Shown here: positions 37,601-49,600 of the stretch, piece after piece
How the letters are laid out: the number at the start of each line of letters is the position of its first letter
Position numbering within the stretch: position 1 is the stretch's first letter
NCBI RefSeq assembly: GCF_001949145.1
Contig: NW_019091361.1
Location: 161,004 to 225,003 of the forward strand
Source: Acanthaster planci
Taxonomy: Eukaryota > Echinodermata > Asteroidea > Valvatida > Acanthasteridae
Reading direction: 5' to 3'
DNA: 64,000 bases
Translations under genes and position numbers: made by a program
The notes under the pieces: generated by a model
The model's input: only the letters and a program-made list of their open reading frames with translations
What the model was told of the DNA's origin: nothing
Databases searched by the model: none

Positions 37601-40600
37601 GCTGTGGAGGAATCCCTAGGCAGTAGTGAGTACCTTCAGTGAATTGACATCATAACCCCAACAGGCCAAAGTTGATATTTCAGTGAAACAAAGTCATTTG
37701 GAATAAAGAATCCAACATCACACCAACTTCGTGTTCAGTTGTTGGATGTTTATTCCTGCACTGCCAGGCCCAAAATTTTGATTGTCCTTAATAACCTATG
37801 GCACATTTCATTTCAGTATGCTCAGTTGAAATACCATGTAGGCTTTGTTCTGTGTTGGAATTATCAACACAAAATTTATATGTGAGGGAAATAACTTCTA
37901 AAGAAACTTTCCATGATCACTCATGGTTCTTACAGTGATTTTCTTGTTTCTCCCGCGCTGGTGTGGCAGGTAAGACCGTGAAGGACACAGAAGCTAGTCT
38001 ACGCAAGCAGCGTCGGTTAATGCGTTCTCAGGTCCTGCGACAGATGGTGAGCGGTATTGGAAGGGGGCGTGGCATGGACTGGAAATGGAGGGAGCAGGAG
38101 ACCCAGTTGCTGGAAGGAGTGGTCCTGGCAGAGCACAGAGAAGGTAAAGAACCAGACCTTGACTGTAAGTGAAACACACAAGTCTTGGAGGCTCAGACTG
38201 TTTGTGCTTAAAGACCTGTTTATATGAACGCATTACAAACAGTAATCGAGTGGATGGGTCTGTTATCTTCACTTTGTTAGCCTCCAGTAGCAAGCATGCT
38301 AGTGCAGCAAGCCATCCTCGTTCAGGAGAGAAAACTCCAACAGATAAAGCATCTACAGCAGGTGCCACAGGGGGAGGTAGTGGATCAGGAACCAGTCTAG
38401 TCAGTCGTAAGAGTAACTCTACACCCAGCCTAAATGAGACAACACCAGGGACTAACAAGACAACTTCAAAAGGTACAAACCTAGCTACACTCATGCCACC
38501 ATGCTTCATATCAACACAATCATGTTTGTCAGGTGTAATAGATGTTTAGGTTTTTTTTAAAGTTATTTCATTTCTCAGTAAAAAAAGCGCAGTGAACAAA
38601 GCAAACGGAACAGAAAAGGAGTAAAGTCAAACAAATTACAACCTGCTTTTGAATTCGTTTTTATTGACAGTTGTATTGTTAATGTATTGTGGCTATGGTA
38701 ATTAATGGTAGTATTCCTGGATTTGGCCATGGTTGGAAAGGATTGAGGAGTTGTAGATCTTAGAGGGGAATGTGATATAAAACAGGTGTTAGAGAATGGG
38801 CATATGAATTACCTAATATGATCATTCATCCCAACCAGATCGAGATCATGCCTCAACCTCTGACCTGACCTCAAGTATTACCATGGCCACCTCCATGGTG
38901 GAGAGTGCCCTCATGGCCACAGTACGAAGCAGTCGACTGAGCGGAGCGGAAGACATTGCTGAGAGTCCAGAATTGGTTGCTGAGATGGAACAGACTGCTA
39001 CGGCAACTATGGAATGTAATGCGGCCAATAAGCAGGCTGCTCAACCCACCACAGGTTAGTCCAATTGTTGTCTGTCTTATACCGGTAGTGCATTAGTGAC
39101 CTATTCCCATGGAATGAGAGATAAGGAAAAACTAAGTCATATTAATTTGTTGTCAGTTGGTAAAGAAGGAAAAGAGATGTTTAACCCCTTCGCGCCGGTA
39201 TTCTTTTGACCGTGACTGCTGGGCTGTGGTATGCCCTGAATGGAGGGCTTCGTCCATCAGCAGGCCCCATTGAACCTGCAGCTGCATGGTGAATAGACTG
39301 TATGTGTGGTATGCACTAATCCTCACACAAAGCTGCGGCTCTTGCCGTCTCCCGGAGCGAAGGGGTTAATTTGATGGTGCCAGTTTTAAATGTCAGAAAA
39401 ACTCTGGCAGTTGATGCATATGATGAAAGAACTGTACTTGTAAAAGAATGCTGTAGTTGTACCTACTTTGTTCTTGTTTTGTGGGAAAAGGTTAAATCTC
39501 TCTCATATCTAGATGGGACTGGTTCCTGATTGCAAATGTAAATGTTCACAGTTTTTTAGTATTTGATTTGTGCTGTCAGGGGAGTGAGTCGTTGAGTGTT
39601 ACCATAGGAGACACTTAAAGGAGTTTTTTTAGAGTTTAAGGAAGCAAGCTTTGGTATACTCATCAGAAAGTTGCCTCTAATAGCTTGTGCAAAACTAACA
39701 AAGTTGGCTTGAAAGCTCTGCTAGATCAGAACCATCAATCCTGTTGCATAATACTGCTAGTTCCCCCACACGCTAAAGAATTACTTGCATTTGAAGCTTA
39801 CTTACACTGCTTGCTGGAATTGTTGTCAAAGTTTGGAGTTAAGATTCATGTCATGTTGTGCATGCCATCTGTAATGCTGTTGACCCATTAGCAACCAGAA
39901 GTTCACGTCTGTAGTGTTTGTAGGGTGCTGCAGTGTTTTGGGTTGATCTGTGCACATTTTGACCACCTGTAGGTAGAATTGGTTTCAGTCTCTTACCAGG
40001 GCGATATTTCACGTCTGCAGTCAATTTTTAAACGTCAAGCTAATTGCCATGAAAGTGATTTTAAATTCAAATGGAAGGAACTGTTTACGTCAGTTATGGC
40101 GGTGTCCAGGGTGCATTCTTCTAAAATTCAAATGTCGCCCTTCAGATATCAAGTTCAAGTGATAATGTTCTGTTGGAAAGAAATCTATTCTTAATATGGC
40201 TAAAATCACAGAGTGATCACATGGTTGCGCAACTTTGCTTTGTCCACGATACAAAATTCTGTCTGTTAATGACATGTTCTCACTCAAAGAAAATGCCCCA
40301 GAGATAATATCGTTCCATTTCTTAAGTCTCATTTCACCAGTTTTTCATTTTCTGTGGATCAGTTGGACAATACCAATTTCAGAATCAAAAGTCTTAACAA
40401 TACTTGCCTGCTGTTTTCTGTCATTTGTTATCTCGAGTTGGCAAAATTAAGTGATAATCTCTGCTAATGCCATCACAAAAAGCAGCCCATATCACCCCTT
40501 GCATCTAAACTGACTCTGTCATTTGAATGCACTCTAAGCCAAATCCTCCCCAAACGAGCAAGTTGACCCCTGTTGCCTTGGCTATCCTGACCTTTTACCA

Positions 40601-43600
40601 TCCACTCCTAGGTACCCCAGTCTCTACCACTACTGCCTCACCCAACAGCACTAGTAGCAGCACTTCTAGCAGCATGAGTGTGAGTGTTCCCAACTTGTCC
40701 AGCACACGAGATGTTGTAGCTGGATTGATGGAGTCGTTCCCTGCCTTGATGCGTCGTAGTGGGAGCGGGGGTAGTGGCAATGCAGTGTTATCAGGCCGGG
40801 GCACCAACTTCACCTCAAGCTTTGTTAGGTTCCCACTGTCGTCTGGACTGTCTAGCAGTGAGTAGGGCTTTTGGGCATTTTCTTGTGCCGTCCACAATTC
40901 TCCAAGATTTTCTTGGCATATAATGCATCAAAGCAGAGCACATTTCTTCTGGAAGAAGCTTGCCATTAACTTACAACTTGGGATGAATTTGGGAGGGGTT
41001 GATAATGTAAAAGTGGATCACTTCTGAGCCGTATTAAGTGCTGAGAGAAAGTATGTATATTGAAGCCGGTGCTGAATTAATACCTTCCTTGTCCACTTAC
41101 AATAAATTCCACCCACACCTGTCATGTGCATGCAATGAGTTGTCTGTGAGTGGCAAGTGTTGGTGCATAAATGTTTGCATTTGCATGCTGAGTGTAAGGA
41201 AATGATGTATTGACAAATTTCAGTTTTTGAGTTTGCTGTCTGCAAATTATCTAGGTCAGCTTATTAAAGTTGACGCCATGATGTTAGGGAAGAGATCAGT
41301 CACCAGTGGCCGAAGTCAAAGAAAAACAGGGTACCAACAGACAGATGGACTGTCTTTTAGCTAAGATTGAAAGATGAAGTTGAAAGAAAAGATTGAGTGA
41401 TAGAATGTAAAGATCTTGGACTTTGGAGACATTTATTTTTGGATGAGAGGACAAACTGAAGATTTTTGGTGCCTCACCGGTCCCTACTTGTAAATTGTTA
41501 CTTGACCCTCAGGCAACTTCCTCAGCAGTGCTCAGAGTGCTCCTAATCTACCAGCCACCACCTCCTTGGCTAACACTACTAGCAGTGCTACAGCAGCCAC
41601 GGTAGCTTCTACGTTCAGCTCAGTCCTTGCTTCTAGCATGACCTCCAACTCCAGTGAGAGTGATAACGAGTTCTTGGAGAATTGCCGAGCCAGTTCTTTG
41701 TTGGCTGAGCTGGAGGATGATGAATTCTGTCCTGAGCCTGAGGAATTGGACGATGAAAACGAGGATGATAGTGAAGGAGATGATTATGAGGATTGCACGG
41801 TAGGTTGACGTCCTCCAGTCACTAATCCCAGCCCTCCCCCCCCAAAAAAATACCAGAATATTGCAAGCTTTCCATTGACCTGCCTTGATATTCTGTTTTG
41901 TAAGTGAAATTATTGATGGCCCACTCTGCCAAAACTGTGTTGAATATTTTGAATTAAACTCTTGCTGTTTCAAAAGTGGATTTATAAATTAAGATATCCT
42001 GCCTTATATCATTAGATATTTTGATAATATATCATGAAAAGAAATTAATTTCATTATTGATATTGTTCAGGGAGACTTTCAAATATTGCTAAAAAATATC
42101 ATGCAAAAACTTACTTTCAATTAACAAAGTAACTTTTGCCTTGATAGCGTCCCTGTTTATGAAATAATACTGTATGTTCATTGAGTGGAGTCAATTTGGG
42201 CTTGTTTCACCCAACTCATCTTAACATCCATGTCGTATATTGTTTTTTAATTGATCAAGCTCAAATTCTGTCCCCATGGATTTCACCAAATAAATGGTCT
42301 TTTTTTTTCTCTTGTTTAGGAGGAGGAGGATTATGATCCAAGAGGCAATCGAAGGCGTACCTGGGATGATGAACATGTCCTTAAGAGACAGTTCTCAGCC
42401 TTGGTCCCAGCTTTTGATCCACGCCCAGGTAGAACCAATGTCCAACAGACCACAGACCTTGAGATTCCACCTCCAGGTAAAAGTCTTATATATTTGGAGA
42501 CAGGATTTTAGAGCTTATTCTTTATAAAATTTGTATGGCTTCCATGGAAATGGTTGAAGTAAAAGATGCAAAACTTGATGCATCGTGAATGTTACTTTCT
42601 ACTCTACACAAAAGCAAAGTCATGGCAGCGGTAGGTATTTATGCAGCAAATTCACCCTTAAGCACTTGCTGCTGGGTGGAATTTGAAGTTGCATGACGTA
42701 AAACCAGGAGATTTTCAAGATTTTCTGTATTCAAAATTCTTTAAAAATCATAACTTCATTTACTGGATGTTTACACCCACACGAATGACTGTCTGGTGGC
42801 TACTCTAATCTAATAGACAACACCTATTGATGCCCGAGTATTTCAGCCAGGCCTGCTGCCTTGTAAAGAGAGCCCCGATTGTGCGGTGTTACATAAGTTT
42901 CTTTCGTTCGCAAAAGTGGCACAGTGAGTGGTTGGCATCTTTTCAATAGGGGCCAGATTAGCATGCAGCAGTACTGTATCGCTCATCACTGGAGCGCTAG
43001 AGCACTTTTGTCCCCGGTGGTAATCGGCTCGCGCTGAATGCCACAATCAGTGGTATAATCTTTCAAAACAATGATCAATTTCCTCTTCTATTGACAACTG
43101 AAAAAATGTTAGCAATTCCCAGCAGCTCTAGCCCTAGCTGTAATACTAAACATCTCTTTACTTCAGTGAAATGCATAAAAGGACTGTGTTACCTTCAATG
43201 TTAATGTTACCTTTATCAGATACAGCACATTCTTGAATTCATGTTTCTTTATTATCATCTACTAGGTTCTCCTGACACCTCCTTCCGAGATGACGGAGAT
43301 TCCACCCCTTGCCCTCATCTAGCTCTGTTTATCAGGGGACCAGGATTACCTGGGGTAAGCTGCCTGTCTCTTCATTTGTTTACTTTATTAGGCAAGAGTT
43401 TTTCAAGTCGGTACTCAGATATGCCAACTTTCTGGATTCAGAACTGGGAAAAAAACCAAAAATTATTATTTTTAGAACTCTTGGCTAAGCCGACCAACAA
43501 TTTACCAATATATATATATGGAAAAAAAAGTTTTTTGTTTGTTCTACTGTCCAACTGATGACAAAGTTCCTGATTAAATTTTGTGAGCATTGGTCTTGGC

Positions 43601-46600
43601 AGGTAAGGGGATAAGTGGTATTTTGGGGGGATGGGATATTTGGTATTCTTCCCTCAGATGTGAAGACCCTCATTTGTTTTAGTTGAGACCGTAGAAATGA
43701 TTTTTGGGGGTTTTTCCCCCGTCCTCTAAAGTTTGCCTGAAAACAAAAAACCAGAGCACCAACTTCCATACCAGCTGCTGCAGAACAGTCAACCAAGGCT
43801 CTTCCTGTATCATAGGGAGAAATGTTCAGTTAATGAAAACAGGGAAAAATATCAAACGTAGAAGACGTAATATCTTGTATTTTATCTGTCTGTTAGTTTG
43901 AATTCAACATGTTTCCAGTTTGACCACTGTTGGATCTCAATAGTGAAAGTGGAGATGGTAATAATAAAATTGAGTTTTTGTATTAAATCACACTCTAGTT
44001 GATTGGTGACAAAAAACATTCCTGAACATATTAGACTTTTATATATCTTTCCATTGTTGTAGATCCCTGAGACAGAGGTTTTTTGTGAAGACCCCTGCTC
44101 TACAGTCTTCAAGTACATCCAGACGTTATACCAACATACACCAGCTGGTACTAAACAGGACAAACTCAGGCGTATATGGGAACCCACCTACACGTGAGTG
44201 GTCATGCATTTTGCTTTTCTGTAGTCTGGATACCGAGATATCAAAATCTCATTCAGATTGGAAATCAAACTACAAGGTTTCATAAATCCAAATTATGTTT
44301 AATTCTCTGCAACAAGTGCAGTTTTCTGTTTATTTTTTTGATTTGTAAACACAAGGTTTTTCTATTTTTGATAAGATTTAGGTTTTTCATTAATATACCA
44401 ACACTGTACTTGCATTTTCTAAGGATGAAAAAAGTTTGTAGGAGATGTGCACTGCTGTGATTGTAAAAGAATCTTCAAAGGTCACTTGTTTAAAACACCC
44501 ACATATAAGTGTTTTATCTGTCTGCTGTTTGATTTTCCTTGAAGTAATTTTGACATGTAAAGAGTAAGTTATGGAACTTAACGTGTATTATGTATTTTTT
44601 CAAACAGAGTTATTTACAGAGAGCTGAGACCAGAGGATGCATCCATGTCACTTACTCAAAACAAAGAGGTAAATTCTCTCTTCCTACAAAAAGTCTTCAG
44701 AGAAATACCTGCTGGGGAATTTGATCATTTCCGTTCACCTGACCCTGCTCAAGCTTACCCTTACACTCTCATTGGCCATCTTGAGGTCATTGTTTTACAA
44801 TGAGGTGTATATTTGTAAGAGTGACACAATAATGTTGTGCTTGCAGAAGAATGACACCTGTTGTCATGACATTAACATGTAATGTTAACTACTGCCTGCC
44901 GGGTGGAGTTAGCGGCATTCATCACGTGCTGCCAGACGGCAGTGTTGTGTGTACTAATGCGGCCAGATTCCACGAGTGCCCAGCGGTATTTTATCGCTCT
45001 TCGCTGGAGTGCTTTTGTCCCCGTTGATAATCCACGGGAGCTGGCAGTGGCAAACAATGGTACTGTTTCAAAACAATGACAGATTACCTCCGCTAAATAT
45101 GGCCTGCACTTTGCAGACAGCATATGAAGCTTGACAGCTGACTGACAGCAAGTAAACTTTTTCTGACTTTAATTTTTTTATAAAGAAAGTTCCGATTTTG
45201 GGCACCCCGGCCATGCGCTTACAGTTTAGGTCTCCAGTACTGGGCTCCCCGGCAGGAAGTGGTTAACCCCTGTGAACAGGTGTACCCTGTGCATCCACTG
45301 CTTTGTATTCTGATCGTATCAATAATGAGCATCCAAGATTGACATTACCAAAGCTGAGTTGAGTCATCAGATTGACTCACTGATAGGTGATTCATGTTTC
45401 ATTACTCACAACTTGTGGCAAATTGATTTACCCTTTTGTAGGGTCGATGGTCCATCCCATTTGTGGAGCGACATCTAGGCTCCGATCAACTCCCCAAGAC
45501 AGAGTTGATTTCCTACCTTCAGCATAACGGCGATGCCCACTTCCTGAGACGATGGAAGATGACAGGAGCAGCTAAGAATATACGCAAGACAAGAAACTGT
45601 TCCCAGCTCATAGCAGCGTACAAGGCAAGGCATAGAATATGTACAGCAAATAGTACCAATGATCAGGCTTTGATCTTTACAGCGGCCACTGCCCCAGTGA
45701 ATTGCCGTGATGCCTAAAATAAAAATAAATATAAAAAAAATAAATAAAAATAGCGCGTACCTTTCAGCCACTTGGCCGACGTGCCCCTCTTCAGTGATCA
45801 GTAGGCCTACATGTATTTAAAGTTGTATTCAACTTTCAAGTGACCGTTTAGCACTAGCATTTCTGTCAGCGGCCGGCCAGCCGCGCCGAGTACTTTTTTT
45901 TTTCACGGACTAGTTTCAGTGCATCGCCCTGCAGACAACATGGTATGGCAACCAAACCAACGTAGTTGACTTGTGTGACTCTAAAAACATGGCACCAGAC
46001 TACTTTTTTACATAGACTGGTTACAGGTCGCAGCACAGAATTACACATTCTACACCGATTGGATTCTGTACATTGCACATGTTGAGACTGAGTCACTATT
46101 TAGGGGGGATTGTGGACGGGAGTATGACCCAGTCTATTTTTTTCCTGGCTATTTTACTGGTATTTTGACCCAGTGACTGACTTGTTTGAATTGCATTGTT
46201 TTGAGTAATTACATTGATTTTCATTATACAGTGTTGCCTTTTTGGCATTATGAAAAGTAATAATACACAACACCAAATGGTAAATTAAAACTTAGTATAG
46301 TATTTTCTATTTTTATTTTTACAATTCAAGCAGACTGCTTAGCATGTGAACAGAAACAATGAAAATTGCAGGTTGAAAGTTAAATATCGTGTTGAATTTG
46401 AAGGAAAGTCTGTCATAGTCACCAACAAGTAAAAGTTTCAAAATGTCCTCGGTGCCCTTTCAGTTGGCCTTGGGGCCCTTTGGTTTTTGGGAGCATTCAA
46501 GGCCAAAGTGGCCTTGACCCTCTGAAGCTTAAGGTTGAAGCCTGCCTATGATGTATTATATTTAGTACCATTTATTTCCACTTAATGGGCAAGCTTAACC

Positions 46601-49600
46601 CTCCTATGCTGAAGTCACTCTTTGGGTCACTTGGTAAACACCTCAAAGAAGCACAGCTGTGTCGTGTTGTGCACTGCACCAACATGCAAGAGAGTGACCT
46701 TGGGCACTTGTGCACATTTGTGCTGTAAAACTAAAGGAGGGTTAAAAAATGACACATAAAAGAATAACGTATCAGCAGATTAATTAAAAAAAGCAAAAGC
46801 TTGTGTAAGGCATGCCATGTTTGCCAAAATAGACAGACAAATCTGAAACAAACAGGAAACTAAAGTAGAATTGATATTTGACTGAATCTGGCCCCAGGTC
46901 AGAGTGTATCAGAGATCCAGAATGTTGTTCTATACCAATCAATCAATACCAATCAACCAATCAATCTGTCATTCATCTCTTCCTTTTGCCTTCCCCAGGA
47001 ATTTGTTCACCTAGGTCTGGCTAAGCCAGCTCATCAACGCAGTAGACATGGTTCTAATCATCTTCTACGTGATACCGATTGTGGTGGACCGTCAACTAAT
47101 CCCATGGATCCTTCAGCTGCCTCTGTCAATGACGTGTTACAGTTACTTAGGATACTTCATGCAGTAGCTAGTGCTGCCAGCAGTACCAGCCTTCGAGGTA
47201 AATACAGTCTTGGTGAATCCGTTTGTTTCTACGTCGGTGTCTAGTCCATTATGCCATGTGGGAAAGAATTTTTGAAACAAAAATCAATAACCTTGATCAC
47301 AGTTGTCTTAGTTCTATTAAACAATGTAGAGATAATCTGTAGTTTAAACACCTCTTACCAAAATATTGTTTGAACAATTTTGATGATGTATGAAACATTG
47401 TTCTGATTTTTTTAACCTTTTTTTCCCTTATTGTAGGGGGTGACTTCCACTATTACAATGTCCCACTTGATGAGTTTTGCAGTAAGAAGATAACTAATAA
47501 ATTGGTTCAACAGGTTCAGGTAAGCTTTGGCAGGAAGAGAATAAAACACAGATTAAACAAACTTGAATTGTGTTCTAGTTTAATGAACTGCATATCTTTT
47601 TAATGAAACAAAGTAAGTCTCGTTTGTCAGAGGAGGACAAGAGATACATGAGAATATTTGATTTCTACAGAGACGGACAGATGAGGGTCTTTGATACAAT
47701 GTCTCCATTTGATTGATTTGTTACAGGACCCTCTGGTGCTAGCTAGTTTGTCCTTACCCAACTGGTGTGGTAAACTCACCAAGAAATGCCCCATGCTCTT
47801 CCCATTTGAGACCAGACACCTATTCTTCTCTTGTACAGCGTTTGGTGTCTCCAGGTAAGAAGAGGTTTTATTGTCAAGTCCAGAGGGTAAAGGCTGCAGT
47901 GTGATTGAAAGGTACCTGGACCTGAATGTGGGAAAGTGTCATTCCAGTGCTCTTTTTAATAAGGATGAAGGTTTTAAAAACCAATGCTAAAATGTTGGTA
48001 GCATCATTACTTTTGAAATCTGCTTTTCATTCGTCAAGTATTTTTCATTCATAAATTACTCATTCTAATGATCTCTGTTACAGAATGACACCTTTCCGCT
48101 TGTGTAGAACTTTGGACCCAGTAATACTTGGAGCAGTGTGCAAGCTTATTGTTCCAAAAATTCATTTTGGGGAAATATAACGCAGTTGAACGTAAATGTA
48201 TAGTGCTTACACCAGCAAGCAATACTTTCCTGATACGTAGTTATCATGTTCCTGGATTTGTCTTGGACAATCTTATCTCAAGCTACCATCCATCATTTTC
48301 CTTCACAGAGCAATTGCTTGGCTCCAAGAGAAGCGTGACGCCAATACTGAGCGAGTACGTACTCCAAGTACTCGCAGGGATGACCAGCATGAGTTCAGAG
48401 TAGGCAGGTTGAAGCATGAGAGAGTCAAGGTACCACGCAATGAGAAGCAGCTGTTGGAATGGGCCATCAATGTCATGAGATTACATAGTCGGAGGAAGTC
48501 TATCTTAGAGGTTGGTGCTAGTACGGGTCAGCCAGTCAGTCAGTCAGTTGGTTGACTGGAAGCTTTAGTTCCGGACAAGCACAGTGCTGACATGCCATAC
48601 TTCAACAGTCACCCGTACAACTTATCAGCTTTACCTTGGTTCCGGGGGTTAAATATGTCCCTTAGATATGAAAATCCTGCACTCTTCTTGTGATTTGAAT
48701 AGTCACAGTCTACTGGAACACTCCAGTACACCTGTTCATTAATTAGATAATGTTTCAGTTAGCAAATACAGGGTACTATCCCAAATTGGGTGAAAAAGTT
48801 TCCTAGTTTTAGAATTAAACTGTGTCCTTGGAATGTGTCTACCTGAATGGACAGAGATGTAATCTGTTCTTTTATGCAGGGTCTTTTATTAATTTCTTTT
48901 TCTCCAGTATGAGAATTGATTTAAAATGTAACCTGTCTATTTACTTCACTATGTTTGGGTCATCTGCAGGTTGAGTTTATGGGTGAGGAAGGAACAGGTT
49001 TAGGACCCACCTTGGAATTCTATGCTCTCATAGCTGCTGAGTTACAGCGTAAGAGTCTAGGCATGTGGCTATGTGACGATGAATTCCCAGATGACATGTC
49101 TAGAGAGGTCAGTTCAACAAAGTCAATATTTAGGGGGATTGTACAACATCAATTCTTGCACTGCAATTTTTTATACTGTACAGATTTGTATTTGCTCCAT
49201 TGTTTGGATGTTGAGTATTCTGAGAGCAACTATTTATCAATTGTATCTGAACAGGTTGACATTGGTGAGGGTGTCAAGCCAAGAGGTTTCTACATCCAGC
49301 GTACCTGTGGTCTCTTCCCAGCTCCATTAGTCCAGGATAGTGAAGACATTGATCGTGTCATCCAGCTCTTCCGTTTCCTAGGTATCTTCCTCGCCAAGTG
49401 CCTGCAAGACAACCGTATTGTAGATTTCCCTTTCTCTCGCCCTTTCCTCAAGCTCATGTGTATGGGAGAGGCTGGTAGCAGCGTTAGGTCGTCCGTCACT
49501 CCAGAGTCTTCAATCCGAGACTCGGAGATGTCCAATGATACCCAGTCTGAGGCTTCCTTAGATGACATCCATGATCTGATCTCGGAGCTGTCCATTGATG

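Noticed and set aside
37994-38509. 171-codon minus-strand ORF
   Set aside because: Antisense shadow across HECTD1 exons 25-26; hydrophobic composition comes from complementing Ser/Gly/Glu codons.
41620-41973. 117-codon minus-strand ORF
   Set aside because: Antisense shadow of HECTD1 exon 29.
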